Source of the DNA: Pseudomonas yangonensis
GTDB taxonomy: Bacteria > Pseudomonadota > Gammaproteobacteria > Pseudomonadales > Pseudomonadaceae
Reading direction: 5' to 3'
NCBI RefSeq assembly: GCF_009932725.1
Contig: NZ_BLJU01000001.1
Coordinates: 282,081 to 346,080 of the forward strand
Length of the DNA: 64,000 nucleotides
How positions within the stretch are numbered: position 1 is the stretch's first letter; each line of letters opens with the position of its first letter. This document shows, one piece after another, positions 29,617-40,534 of this stretch. Made by a program: the position numbers and the translations under genes. A model generated the notes under the pieces. It saw nothing but the letters and a program-made list of their open reading frames with translations, ran no database searches and had not been told where the DNA came from.

Positions 29617-31421
29617 TTGATGCTGTCGGGGAGGCGCTGAACCTGGCCGCCGCGGAACTCTGCCCAGGGCAGCTGGCGTTCGATGCGCTGCGTGGCGTTC
29701 AGGCTTAGGCTGCCGGACAGGCCGTCGATGCGCGACTCAGGCAGCGCCTTGAGTTGGCCCAGGCGCGGAGCCAGGCGGTAGGCATCGACGCCCATGGCAT
29801 ACAGGCGGCCGAGGCTGCCGCCGGCCTGCGGCCACTGGCTCATGACTTCCTGGCGTAGCGGGGCGTGGGTATCGAGCAGCCAGGGGGTTTCGCAGAAGCG
29901 GATGCCTTCCAGATCCTGATACTGCGCCTGGCTGTGAGCGCCAGTGAACAGGTGCGAGGTGGCGTAGACCGGCACGTCACCGGCGTACTGGAACGCCAGG
30001 GTTGGCTTGATCTGCTGCGCCTGTTGCGGTGTGGCAGCCAGGAAAATGAAGTCGATGTCCTGGCGGCGCGCCGGCTGTGCATCCAGGCTGGTGCCCAGGG
30101 TGTTCTGCAGGCGGCGCGCACGGGCCTCGCTTTCGCGCAGTTGGAACAGATCAGCGATCTGGCGGGCCAGCTCAACGGGCTGGTCGACGTGCTCGGCGGC
30201 GATCAGGGTGCCGCCCTGTGCCTGCCAGCTCTGACGGAAGGCATCCAGTACGCGATCACCCCAGTCGCCGCGCGGCACCAGGGCCACGGCGCGGCGCATG
30301 CCATCGCTCCAGGCGCGGCGAGCCACTTCGCGGGCTTCGTCCTCGGCAGCCAGGCCGAACTGGAACAGTTGTGCCGGGCCTTCCCGGCCAGCGTCGCTGT
30401 AATTCAGGGCGAGGGTAGTGATGGGCAGCTGCTCGCGGTCGCTGAGCTGCTTGACCAGTGGTTTTTCCAGCGGGCCGACCACCAGCTGCACGCCGTCGGC
30501 CTGCGCCTGCTGGTAGAAGGCGTCCAGTGAGCCGATGCGGGAGCTGTCGTACAGCTTGATATCCGGTGGGTTCTGCCCGGCCTGCTGGGCTTCGTAGTGG
30601 GCGGCGAGGAAGCCGTCGCGCAGGGCGCGGGCAACGCTGGCCAGCTGGCCTTCCTGCGGCAGCAGCAGGGCGATACGGGTCAGCGGCTGGCTGGCCAGTT
30701 CACGCAGCTTGCCCAGCGCTTCGGGCAGTTGCTCGGCGGCCGGGTGTTGCGGGTTCTGCGCGACCCACTGGTCGATGGCGGCCTGCTGCTGTTCGAGCGT
30801 GGCGCTGCCTTTGGTCACTTGGGCCAGTTCCAGCCAGCCGGCCAGGTCAGTGTCGGCGCCGGCAGAGGTTTGCGCTGGCAGGGTGGACACCAGCGCCCAA
30901 ATGTTCTCATGGTTGTCATGAGCAGCCTGGCCGCTCAGCAGTGGTGCGATGAACACGCGCTCGCGGGCAGCAGCCAGGGTCTGGCCATCGGCTTCGAGGG
31001 CGCGTGCGCGAACCAGCTGGGTGCGAGTCTGCTGCTCGACCGGCAGTTCGCCCAGGCGCTCGAAGCTGGGGTGTTGCAAGGCTTTCAGTGCGCTCTTGGG
31101 CTGCTTGCGGGCCATCGCCAGCTCGGCTTTCAGCGTGTTGGCGAAGATCTGTTGTGCGGGCTGCAGGCTGGCGATGTCGATCTGCTCGAGAATGCGCGTG
31201 GCGCGTGCCACGTCATTTTGCTGATAACTCTGGTCGGCTGCCGACAGGCGTAGCAGGGCGGCCTGTTCCGGTTTGCTCTCGGCGGCTTGCTGGAGCATCT
31301 GCTCGATGCTGGCTTGTGGCGTGCGTGGCAGCTGGCCCAGGTTGTTGGAGGGCGAGCTGGCACAGGCGGCGAGCAGGCCGGCCAGGAATAAAGCGGAAAG
31401 AGGACGCAGGCTAGCGATCAT
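29613..31421 (-). CDS. lpoA: LpoA, lipoprotein activator of PBP1a
   Basis: LpoA is an outer-membrane lipoprotein that spans the periplasm to activate the bifunctional peptidoglycan synthase PBP1a. The 602-residue protein has a lipobox with Cys20 (LAGLLAAC), an N-terminal TPR-like domain (about 30-240), and a C-terminal periplasmic-binding-protein-like domain (about 255-590, from TRIALLLPQEGQLASVARALRDGF, landmark). ATG 31421 was chosen because it begins the signal peptide and has AGGA upstream. It heads the four-gene unit lpoA-yraN-gmhA-dolP-like. Confidence 0.94.
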   Translation of the reverse strand: MIASLRPLSALFLAGLLAACASSPSNNLGQLPRTPQASIEQMLQQAAESKPEQAALLRLSAADQSYQQNDVARATRILEQIDIASLQPAQQIFANTLKAELAMARKQPKSALKALQHPSFERLGELPVEQQTRTQLVRARALEADGQTLAAARERVFIAPLLSGQAAHDNHENIWALVSTLPAQTSAGADTDLAGWLELAQVTKGSATLEQQQAAIDQWVAQNPQHPAAEQLPEALGKLRELASQPLTRIALLLPQEGQLASVARALRDGFLAAHYEAQQAGQNPPDIKLYDSSRIGSLDAFYQQAQADGVQLVVGPLEKPLVKQLSDREQLPITTLALNYSDAGREGPAQLFQFGLAAEDEAREVARRAWSDGMRRAVALVPRGDWGDRVLDAFRQSWQAQGGTLIAAEHVDQPVELARQIADLFQLRESEARARRLQNTLGTSLDAQPARRQDIDFIFLAATPQQAQQIKPTLAFQYAGDVPVYATSHLFTGAHSQAQYQDLEGIRFCETPWLLDTHAPLRQEVMSQWPQAGGSLGRLYAMGVDAYRLAPRLGQLKALPESRIDGLSGSLSLNATQRIERQLPWAEFRGGQVQRLPDSIN

Positions 31422-31506
31422 CGGGTCATCCTGATACTTGAGCAAATCAAGCGGCGATTGTACCCAAGCCCCGAGATCGGTGCGATGTCGCAAGGGCGGA
31501 ACCGGC

Positions 31507-31524
31507 TAGAATGAGCGCTCATTC
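31507..31524. promoter_or_regulatory. -10 element and 16-bp perfect palindrome upstream of rsmI
   Basis: TAGAAT (31507-31512) looks like a -10 hexamer for rsmI. GAATGAGC/GCTCATTC (31509-31524) is a perfect palindrome that overlaps it, in the divergent gap between lpoA and rsmI. Palindromes with TGA-N-TCA cores are typical of TetR-type repressor sites. No -35 is obvious. Regulator unknown. Confidence 0.45.
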
Positions 31525-31543
31525 AATTAACGAGGTGTTTCCA

Positions 31544-32410
31544 GTGAGTCAGCCCGCAGTCGCAAGCGTCCAGCCAGGCAGTCTTTATGTGGTCGCCACG
31601 CCGATCGGCAATCTGGATGACATCAGTGCGCGAGCCTTGCGGATTCTGCGCGAAGTGGCGCTGATCGCGGCCGAAGACACCCGCCATTCGGCGCGCCTGC
31701 TGCAGCACTTCGGTATCGAAACGCCCTTGGCGGCCTGTCATGAGCATAACGAGCGCGACCAGGGCGGCCGCTTTCTGGCTCGGCTGCAGGCAGGGGACGA
31801 TGTGGCGCTGATTTCCGATGCCGGTACGCCGCTGATTTCCGATCCCGGTTATCACCTGGTGCGCCAGGCGCGTGCAGCCGGCTTCGCAGTGGTGCCGGTG
31901 CCCGGCGCCTGTGCTTTGATCGCGGCGCTGTCGGCTGCCGGCCTGCCGTCGGATCGCTTCATCTTCGAAGGCTTTCTGCCGGCCAAGGCGGCGGGACGGC
32001 GGGCGCGTCTGGAACAGGTGCGCGAGGAGCCGCGTACATTGATTTTCTACGAGGCGCCGCACCGTATCCTCGAGTGCCTGCAGGACATGCGTGAGGTGTT
32101 CGGTGGCGAGCGTCCCGCGCTGCTCGCGCGCGAGCTGACCAAGACCTTCGAGACTCTGCAGGGGCTGCCGCTTGCCGAACTATGCGAATGGGTCGCAGCG
32201 GACAGCAACCAGCAGCGTGGCGAGTGCGTGGTGCTGGTGGCCGGCTGGCAGGCCCCGGAAGGCGAGGAGGCGGTCAGCGCCGAAGCCCTGCGCGTGCTCG
32301 ATCTGCTGCTCGCGGAAATGCCCCTCAAGCGAGCGGCGGCGCTGGCGGCCGAGATCACCGGGGTGCGCAAGAACCTGCTTTACCAGACGGCGCTGACGCG
32401 CCAGCTGTAG
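31544..32410 (+). CDS. rsmI: 16S rRNA 2'-O-ribose C1402 methyltransferase
   Basis: RsmI methylates the ribose of C1402 in the 16S rRNA P-site; RsmH, encoded 1.3 kb downstream, methylates the base of the same nucleotide. The 288-residue protein has the tetrapyrrole-methylase fold with [23 protein letters not shown] and [14 protein letters not shown] chose GTG 31544, with GAGG eight bases upstream; an in-frame ATG at 31511 lies inside the promoter palindrome. The stop codon overlaps a REP element. Confidence 0.95.
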   Translation: MSQPAVASVQPGSLYVVATPIGNLDDISARALRILREVALIAAEDTRHSARLLQHFGIETPLAACHEHNERDQGGRFLARLQAGDDVALISDAGTPLISDPGYHLVRQARAAGFAVVPVPGACALIAALSAAGLPSDRFIFEGFLPAKAAGRRARLEQVREEPRTLIFYEAPHRILECLQDMREVFGGERPALLARELTKTFETLQGLPLAELCEWVAADSNQQRGECVVLVAGWQAPEGEEAVSAEALRVLDLLLAEMPLKRAAALAAEITGVRKNLLYQTALTRQL

Positions 32411-32476
32411 GAGCGGCTTTAGCCGCAAATAGGGCAGGAGCGATGGTGGCCCATTCGCGGCTGAAGCCTTTCCTAC
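32407..32476. repeat. REP-like palindromic element
   Basis: GTAGGAGCGGCTTTAGCCGC and its inverted partner GCGGCTGAAGCCTTTCCTAC face each other. It begins inside the rsmI stop codon and ends 70 bases before rnpB. Confidence 0.85.
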
Positions 32477-32546
32477 GCCAATGGTCGCAGCTGCTTTTTC
32501 TTGCAGCTTGTAGCTTGGCGCTTTCCGCTTTGTTACCCTTGCCGGC

Positions 32547-32894
32547 GGAGAGTCGATCAGACAGTCGCTGCCTTCGCAAGAAGGGGGAGGAAAGTCCGGG
32601 CTCCATAGGGCGGAGTGCCAGGTAACGCCTGGGAGGCGTGAGCCTACGGAAAGTGCCACAGAAAATAACCGCCTAAGCGTTTCGGCGCCGGTAAGGGTGA
32701 AAAGGTGCGGTAAGAGCGCACCGCACGGCTGGTAACAGTCCGTGGCTAGGTAAACCCCACTCGGAGCAAGACCAAATAGGGTTCCATCGGCGTGGCCCGC
32801 GCTGGAACCGGGTAGGTTGCTAAAGGCGTGCAGTGATGTACGTCGTAGAGGAATGGCTGTCCTCGACAGAACCCGGCTTACAGATCGACTCTCC
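32547..32894 (+). ncRNA. rnpB: RNase P RNA, catalytic subunit
   Basis: The RNA component of RNase P, which removes 5' leaders from tRNA precursors. Universally conserved blocks are present in order: GAGGAAAGTCCGGGCTCC near 32587, GCCAGGTAACGCCTGGGAGG, GTAAGGGTGAAAAGGTGCGG, GGTAACAGTCCGTGGC, GAGCAAGACCAAATAGG and ACAGAACCCGGCTTA near the end. The P1 helix is formed by 32547-32558 and 32883-32894 (GGAGAGTCGATC with GATCGACTCTCC). It is the type A form. Ends are set by P1 and may be off by a few bases. A weak promoter (TTGTAG at 32508, TGTTAC at 32531) precedes it. Its place before mraZ is typical for Pseudomonas. Confidence 0.98.
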
Positions 32895-33100
32895 TCCCTC
32901 CTTCTCTCGTTTTGCGCTTCTATTCCCCGCTCTTCTGATACCAAAAAATTCTTACTCTTAACAAATCACTTTAAGTTCGGGTTTCAGCTTTCTGGATTGG
33001 CTGAGATTTATCTGTCGAAAGCCGGCTCCGGCATCCCTTTCCCCCTCGCTTTTGTTCGCTAAATACCGGTCCTGTAAGGATTTTTCCGTTCTGCAGCGCC

Positions 33101-33130
33101 TTGACGGTGGGGCGTAGGCGTTTCTATAGT
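33101..33130 (+). promoter_or_regulatory. Pmra promoter of the dcw cluster
   Basis: TTGACG (33101-33106) and TATAGT (33125-33130) with an 18-base spacer give a strong sigma70 promoter 75 bases before mraZ. The predicted start site lies just upstream of the MraZ operator. Confidence 0.85.
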
Positions 33131-33139
33131 GTGCGCAAG

Positions 33140-33174
33140 TGGTGAAAAGTGGCATGAAGTGGGTTTTTATGGGC
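33140..33174 (+). promoter_or_regulatory. MraZ operator, four TGG repeats with 10-bp period
   Basis: TGGTG (33140), TGGCA (33150), TGGGT (33160) and TGGGC (33170) are spaced by exactly five bases each. MraZ is known to bind tandem TGGGN repeats with 5-base spacers and to repress its own promoter. The site lies between the predicted start site and the mraZ start. Confidence 0.88.
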
Positions 33175-33205
33175 ACGGACAGCTAATTAAAGGGGAAGCG
33201 CAACC

Positions 33206-33661
33206 GTGTTTCGCGGAGCTAACGCCATCAGTCTCGACGCCAAAGGGCGCCTCGCGATGCCGAGTCGGTATCGTGACGAGCTCGTTTCGCGTTGCGCAGG
33301 CCAGCTCATCGTGACCATCGATATCAATGACCCCTGTCTGAACATCTATCCGCTGGTCGAGTGGGAGCGGATCGAGGAAAAGCTCAGCGTGCTGGCCTCC
33401 CTGGATGAGAAGAACCGGATCCTGCAGCGCCTGCTGGTAGGGAATGCGGTGGATCTCGAAATGGACGGCAGTGCGCGCATCCTGATCCCGCCGCGCCTGC
33501 GTGACCATGTGAAGCTCGACAAGCACGCGATGCTGGTCGGCCACCTGAACAAATTCCAGCTGTGGGATGAAGAAACCTGGAACGCCCAAGCTGCAAACGA
33601 CCTGGCCGCCATCAAGCAGCCGGGAGCCCTTTCCGATGAATTGCGTAGCCTGATCCTGTGA
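33206..33661 (+). CDS. mraZ: MraZ, transcriptional regulator of the dcw cluster
   Basis: MraZ is a ring-forming DNA-binding protein with two AbrB-like half domains, each with a DxxxR-type signature: [19 protein letters not shown] at about residues 9-27 and [19 protein letters not shown] at about 87-105. It represses the cluster by binding the TGGNN repeats upstream. The 151-residue length is standard. The start is GTG 33206 with GGGGAAG upstream. It is followed by rsmH after two bases. Confidence 0.97.
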   Translation: MFRGANAISLDAKGRLAMPSRYRDELVSRCAGQLIVTIDINDPCLNIYPLVEWERIEEKLSVLASLDEKNRILQRLLVGNAVDLEMDGSARILIPPRLRDHVKLDKHAMLVGHLNKFQLWDEETWNAQAANDLAAIKQPGALSDELRSLIL

Positions 33662-33663
33662 CC

Positions 33664-34601
33664 ATGACCGATACCTTGCGCCATATCACCGTGCTGCTCG
33701 ACGAAGCCGTCGAGGGGCTCGCCGTGCGCGCTGACGGTTGCTATATGGATGGCACCTTCGGACGGGGAGGGCACAGCCGGCTGATCCTGCAAAAACTCGG
33801 GCCAGGTGGGCGGTTATTGGGGTTCGACAAGGATCCCCTGGCAATAGCCACCGGGGAAGCATTGGCGGCCGAAGACGGCCGCTTTGTCGTTGTGCAGCGC
33901 AGTTTTGCGGAACTTGGCGACGAGGCTGTTGTCCGCGGCATTTCCGGGCAGGTCTCCGGCATCCTGCTGGACCTGGGCGTCTCGTCGCCGCAGCTGGACG
34001 ACCCAGAGCGTGGCTTCAGCTTCCTCAATGACGGCCCGCTGGACATGCGCATGAACCCGGATGCTGGCGTCAGTGCCGCTGACTGGATCGCCACGGCGGC
34101 CGAAGATGAAATCGCCCGGGTGATGAAGGATTACGGCGAGGAGCGTTTCGCCAAGCGCATGGCGCGTGCCGTGGTGCAGCGTCGGGCCGAACAGCCGTTT
34201 ACCCGCACTGCCGATCTGGCGAAAGTGCTGACCGATGCCAACCCCGCCTGGGAAAAGGGCAAGAATCCGGCGACCCGTGCCTTCCAGGGCATCCGCATTT
34301 ACATCAATAACGAACTCGGTGATCTCGAACGCGGCCTCGAAGCAGCGCTTGAAGCGCTGGAGGTGGGCGGTCGCCTGGTGGTGATCAGCTTCCACTCGCT
34401 GGAAGACCGCATCGTCAAGCAGTTCATGAAGCGTCAGGCCAAGGGCGAGGCGGACAAGCTGCCGCGCGACCTGCCGATCATCCCGAAAGCCTTCGAGCCG
34501 CGTCTGAAATTGATCGGCAAGCCGGTCTACGCCGGTGAGGCAGAGCTCAAGGCCAACCCGCGCTCGCGCAGCGCGGTGATGCGCATCGCGGAGAAATTGC
34601 G

Positions 34602-34605
<4 letters not shown>
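33664..34605 (+). CDS. rsmH: 16S rRNA N4-cytosine-1402 methyltransferase
   Basis: RsmH (MraW) methylates the N4 of C1402 in 16S rRNA, the partner modification to that of RsmI. The 313-residue protein has the SAM-binding motif [35 protein letters not shown] (landmark), and the C-terminal [19 protein letters not shown] 33664 gives the normal family length; a GTG at 33658 overlapping the mraZ stop is an alternative. The 3' end overlaps ftsL by four bases. Confidence 0.97.
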
Positions 34606-36618
<2,013 letters not shown>

Positions 36619-36619
<1 letters not shown>

Positions 36620-38082
36620 TGCCCATGCCGCTCAATCAACTGCTGCCCGCTGCCGAAAGCGGCGTGCTGATTCGTGAACTGACTCTGGACAGCCGCAAGG
36701 TGCGTCCGGGTGATCTGTTCCTGGCCGTGCCGGGTACCCAGCAGGATGGTCGCGTGCATATCGCCGATGCCATTGCTCGTGGTGCCGCCGCCGTCGCCTT
36801 CGAGGCCGAGGGCGCCGCGGCCATGCACGCCGACAGTGCCGTCCTGGTTCCGGTGAAAGGCCTGGCCAGGCAGCTTTCGGCTATCGCCGGGCGCTTCTAT
36901 GGTGAGCCGAGCCGTACCCTGTACCTGGTCGGCGTCACTGGCACCAACGGCAAGACCAGCGTCAGCCAGTTGCTGGCTCAGGCGCTGGATCTGCTCGGCC
37001 AGCCGTGCGGCATCGTTGGCACGCTGGGTAATGGTTTCCATGGCGCGCTGGAGCAGGGCAAGCACACCACGCCCGATCCGGTCGGCGTGCAGGCGACCCT
37101 GGCGTCTCTCAAGCAGGCCGGTGCGCGTGCCGTGGCCATGGAAGTCTCTTCCCATGGTCTGGACCAGGGCCGTGTCGCCGCGCTGGAGTTCGACGTGGCG
37201 GTGTTCACCAACCTGTCGCGTGATCACCTCGATTACCACGGCAGCATGGAGGCCTATGGCGCCGCCAAGGCCAGGCTGTTCGCCTGGCCGAATCTGCGTT
37301 GCCGGGTGATCAACCTGGATGACGCCTTCGGCCGTGAGCTGGCGGCGCAGGCGCACGAGTCACGCCTGATCGGCTACAGCCTCAGCGATGCCGGCGCCTT
37401 CCTTTATTGCAGCGAAGCGCACTTCGACGATCACGGCGTGCGTGCACGTCTGATCACGCCGCGTGGTGAGGGCGTGCTGCGCAGCAACCTGCTCGGTCGC
37501 TTCAATCTGAGCAATCTGCTGGCGGTGGTCGGCGCGCTGTTGGGCCTGGACTACGGCCTGGATGAAATTCTCAAGGTGCTGCCGCAGCTGCAGGGGCCGG
37601 CTGGCCGCATGCAGCGTCTGGGCGGCGGCGACAAGCCGCTGGTGGTGGTCGATTACGCGCACACCCCGGATGCCCTGGAAAAAGTGCTGGAAGCCATGCG
37701 TCCGCATGTCGAGGGGCGTCTGCTGTGCCTGTTCGGCTGTGGCGGTGATCGTGATCGCGGCAAGCGTCCGCTGATGGCCGCGGTGGCCGAGCGTCTGGCC
37801 GACGTGGTGTGGGTGACCGATGACAATCCACGCACCGAAGACCCTGCGCAGATCGTTGCAGATATTCGTGCCGGCTTCGTTTCGCCGGAGCAGGTGCAGT
37901 TCATTCACGGTCGTGGCGATGCCATCGCACGCTTGATCGCTCAGGCCGAGGCCGCCGACGTGCTGGTGCTGGCCGGCAAGGGGCACGAGGATCATCAGGA
38001 GATCATGGGCGTGCGTCAGCCGTTCTCCGATCTGATCGAAGCGAACGAGGCCCTGTCGGCCTGGGAGGCCGCTCATGCTTAA
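36619..38082 (+). CDS. murE: UDP-MurNAc-L-Ala-D-Glu:meso-diaminopimelate ligase
   Basis: MurE adds the third residue of the stem peptide. The 487-residue Mur ligase has P-loop GVTGTNGKTS, central domain segments HGLDQGRVAALEFDVAVFTNLSRDHLDYHGSM (landmark) and the DNPR motif in DDNPRTEDPAQI, which marks specificity for meso-diaminopimelate and not lysine. It overlaps murF by eight bases. Confidence 0.98.
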
Positions 38083-39445
38083 GCCCTGGCTGCTCAGCGA
38101 AGTTGCTGGTGACTTGAACGCACGGGTGATCGGCACCGATGTCGCTTTCTCTGCGGTAGGCACCGACAGCCGGACCATCGCTGCCGGGCAACTGTTCGTG
38201 GCGCTGGCCGGGCCGCGTTTCGACGGCCATGACTACCTGGCCGACGTCGTCGCCAAGGGCGCCGTTGCTGCACTGGTCGAACGTGAAGTGGAGGGAGCGC
38301 CGCTGCCGCAGTTGCTGGTGGCTGATACCCGCATGGCGCTCGGCCAACTCGGTGCGCTCAACCGCCAGGCCTTCACCGGCCCGCTGGCTGCCGTGACCGG
38401 CTCCAGTGGCAAGACCAGCGTCAAGGAGATGCTCGCGTCCATTCTGCGTGCCGGTCTGAACGGCGCGGTGCTGGCCACCCGCGGCAACCTCAACAACGAT
38501 CTTGGCGCACCGCTGACCCTGTTGGAGTTAGCACCGGAACATCGCGCCGGGGTGATCGAGCTGGGTGCCAACCATGTCGGCGAGATCGCCTACACCGTCA
38601 GCCTGACCCGGCCGCAGGTGGCGATCATCACCAATGCCGGCAACGCCCATGTCGGTGAGTTCGGCGGCCCGGAAAAGATCGTCGAAGCCAAGGGCGAGAT
38701 TCTCGAAGGTCTGTCGAGCGACGGCGTGGCCGTCCTCAATCTGGATGACAAGGCCTTCGTCACCTGGCAGCGCCGTGCTGCAGGCCGCCAGGTCCTCAGC
38801 TTTGCCCTGCGCGATACCCGCGCCGATTTCCATGGCAGCGACCTGGCACGTGACGAGCGCGGCTGTCAGGGCTTCACGCTGCGCAGTCCGCTTGGCAGCG
38901 CGCGCGTTCAGCTCAATCTGCTGGGCGAACACAACGTGGCCAATGCACTGGCTGCCTGCGCCGCGGCTCATGCCCTCGGCATGCCGTTGGTCGCCATGGC
39001 CCAGGGCCTGGAAAACCTGCAGCCGGTCAAGGGCCGCGCCGTAGCGCAGCTGGCGCCAAACGGCGTTCGGGTTATCGATGACAGTTACAACGCCAACCCC
39101 GTGTCTATGTGTGCGGCGGTGGATATACTCGCCGGCTTCTCCGGTCGCACCGTTCTGGTGCTGGGAGACATGGGCGAGCTGGGCGAGTGGGCCGAACAGG
39201 GCCATCGCGATGTCGGCCGCCATGCCGCCGGCAAGGTCGATGCGCTGTTCGCTGTTGGCCCGCTGATGCGTTTCGCTGTCGAGGAATTTGGCTCAAAAGG
39301 CCGCCACTTCGTCGAACAGGCCGAGCTGATCGAGGCGCTTCGCACCGAGCAGGCGGGCAGCACACTACTAATAAAAGGTTCACGTAGCGCAGCCATGGAC
39401 AAGGTCGTGGCGGCGCTGTGTGGCGTATCTGGGGAGAGTCACTAA
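38075..39445 (+). CDS. murF: UDP-MurNAc-tripeptide:D-Ala-D-Ala ligase
   Basis: MurF attaches D-Ala-D-Ala and so finishes the cytoplasmic UDP-MurNAc-pentapeptide. The 456-residue protein has P-loop GSSGKTS, the Mur-ligase segments GVIELGANHVGEIAYTVSL (landmark) and HNVANALAACAAAHALG, and VIDDSYNANPVSM in the C-terminal domain. It is directly followed by mraY with no gap. Confidence 0.98.
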   Translation: MLKPWLLSEVAGDLNARVIGTDVAFSAVGTDSRTIAAGQLFVALAGPRFDGHDYLADVVAKGAVAALVEREVEGAPLPQLLVADTRMALGQLGALNRQAFTGPLAAVTGSSGKTSVKEMLASILRAGLNGAVLATRGNLNNDLGAPLTLLELAPEHRAGVIELGANHVGEIAYTVSLTRPQVAIITNAGNAHVGEFGGPEKIVEAKGEILEGLSSDGVAVLNLDDKAFVTWQRRAAGRQVLSFALRDTRADFHGSDLARDERGCQGFTLRSPLGSARVQLNLLGEHNVANALAACAAAHALGMPLVAMAQGLENLQPVKGRAVAQLAPNGVRVIDDSYNANPVSMCAAVDILAGFSGRTVLVLGDMGELGEWAEQGHRDVGRHAAGKVDALFAVGPLMRFAVEEFGSKGRHFVEQAELIEALRTEQAGSTLLIKGSRSAAMDKVVAALCGVSGESH

Positions 39446-40528
39446 ATGCTGCTGCTGCTGGCAGAGTACCTGCAACAGTTCCACAAGGGCTTCGCGGTCT
39501 TTCAGTACCTGACCCTGCGCGGCATCCTTGGCGTGCTTACCGCCCTGGCGCTGTCGCTATGGCTCGGCCCGTGGATGATCCGCACCCTGCAGGTGCGTCA
39601 GATCGGCCAGGCCGTGCGCAACGATGGCCCGCAGTCGCATCTGTCGAAGAAAGGCACGCCGACCATGGGTGGCGCGCTGATCCTCACGGCCATTGCCGTC
39701 AGCACCCTGCTCTGGGCGGACCTGTCCAACCGCTACGTGTGGGTGGTGCTGGCCGTTACCCTGGCGTTCGGCGCCATCGGCTGGGTCGATGACTACCGCA
39801 AGGTGATCGAGAAGAACTCGCGCGGCCTGCCGAGTCGCTGGAAGTACTTCTGGCAGTCGGTGTTCGGCCTCGGCGCTGCCTTCTTCCTTTATATGACCGC
39901 GCAGAATCCGGTAGAAACCACGCTGATCCTGCCGCTGCTGAAAGATGTCAGCATTCCGCTGGGCATCGGTTTCGTGGTGCTGACCTACTTCGTCATCGTT
40001 GGCTCGAGCAACGCGGTGAACCTTACCGACGGGCTCGACGGCCTGGCCATTCTGCCCACCGTGATGGTCGGCGGCGCCCTGGGTATCTTCTGCTACCTGT
40101 CGGGCAACGTGAATTTCGCCGAGTACCTGCTGATCCCCTATGTGCCGGGCTCGGGCGAGCTGATCGTGTTCTGCGCAGCTCTGGTTGGCGCCGGTCTGGG
40201 CTTTCTGTGGTTCAACACCTATCCGGCGCAAGTGTTCATGGGCGACGTCGGTGCGCTGGCCCTCGGCGCCGCACTGGGCACCATCGCCGTGATCGTCCGC
40301 CAGGAAGTGGTGCTGTTCATCATGGGCGGCGTGTTCGTGATGGAAACCCTGTCGGTGATCATCCAGGTCGCCAGCTTCAAGCTGACCGGCAAGCGCGTGT
40401 TCCGCATGGCGCCGATCCACCACCATTTCGAACTCAAGGGCTGGCCTGAGCCACGCGTGATCGTCCGTTTCTGGATCATCACCGTGATTCTCGTGCTGAT
40501 CGGCCTGGCCACCCTGAAACTGAGGTAA
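39446..40528 (+). CDS. mraY: Phospho-MurNAc-pentapeptide translocase
   Basis: MraY transfers phospho-MurNAc-pentapeptide to undecaprenyl phosphate, which gives lipid I. The 360-residue protein has about ten membrane helices, the VDDYRKV motif with two catalytic aspartates near residues 115-116, [13 protein letters not shown], and the [13 protein letters not shown] loop. The size is normal. Confidence 0.98.
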   Translation: MLLLLAEYLQQFHKGFAVFQYLTLRGILGVLTALALSLWLGPWMIRTLQVRQIGQAVRNDGPQSHLSKKGTPTMGGALILTAIAVSTLLWADLSNRYVWVVLAVTLAFGAIGWVDDYRKVIEKNSRGLPSRWKYFWQSVFGLGAAFFLYMTAQNPVETTLILPLLKDVSIPLGIGFVVLTYFVIVGSSNAVNLTDGLDGLAILPTVMVGGALGIFCYLSGNVNFAEYLLIPYVPGSGELIVFCAALVGAGLGFLWFNTYPAQVFMGDVGALALGAALGTIAVIVRQEVVLFIMGGVFVMETLSVIIQVASFKLTGKRVFRMAPIHHHFELKGWPEPRVIVRFWIITVILVLIGLATLKLR

Positions 40529-40534
40529 TTGAGC

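Larger units (their letters stand above)
32895..33205. other. 311-base intergenic region: rnpB 3' side and mra promoter/operator
   Basis: No gene was found. The first part is A/T-rich (32930-33060) and may include the rnpB transcription end. The second part holds the Pmra promoter and the MraZ operator, listed separately. Confidence 0.75.

Noticed and set aside
33140..33174. CRISPR-like short regular repeats
   Set aside because: The unit is a 5-base TGGNN with a 10-bp period, placed between a promoter and mraZ, which fits the MraZ operator and not a CRISPR array.
33129..33314. A 61-codon frame across the mraZ start
   Set aside because: It overlaps the MraZ operator and the first codons of mraZ in another frame, with no Shine-Dalgarno and no similarity.
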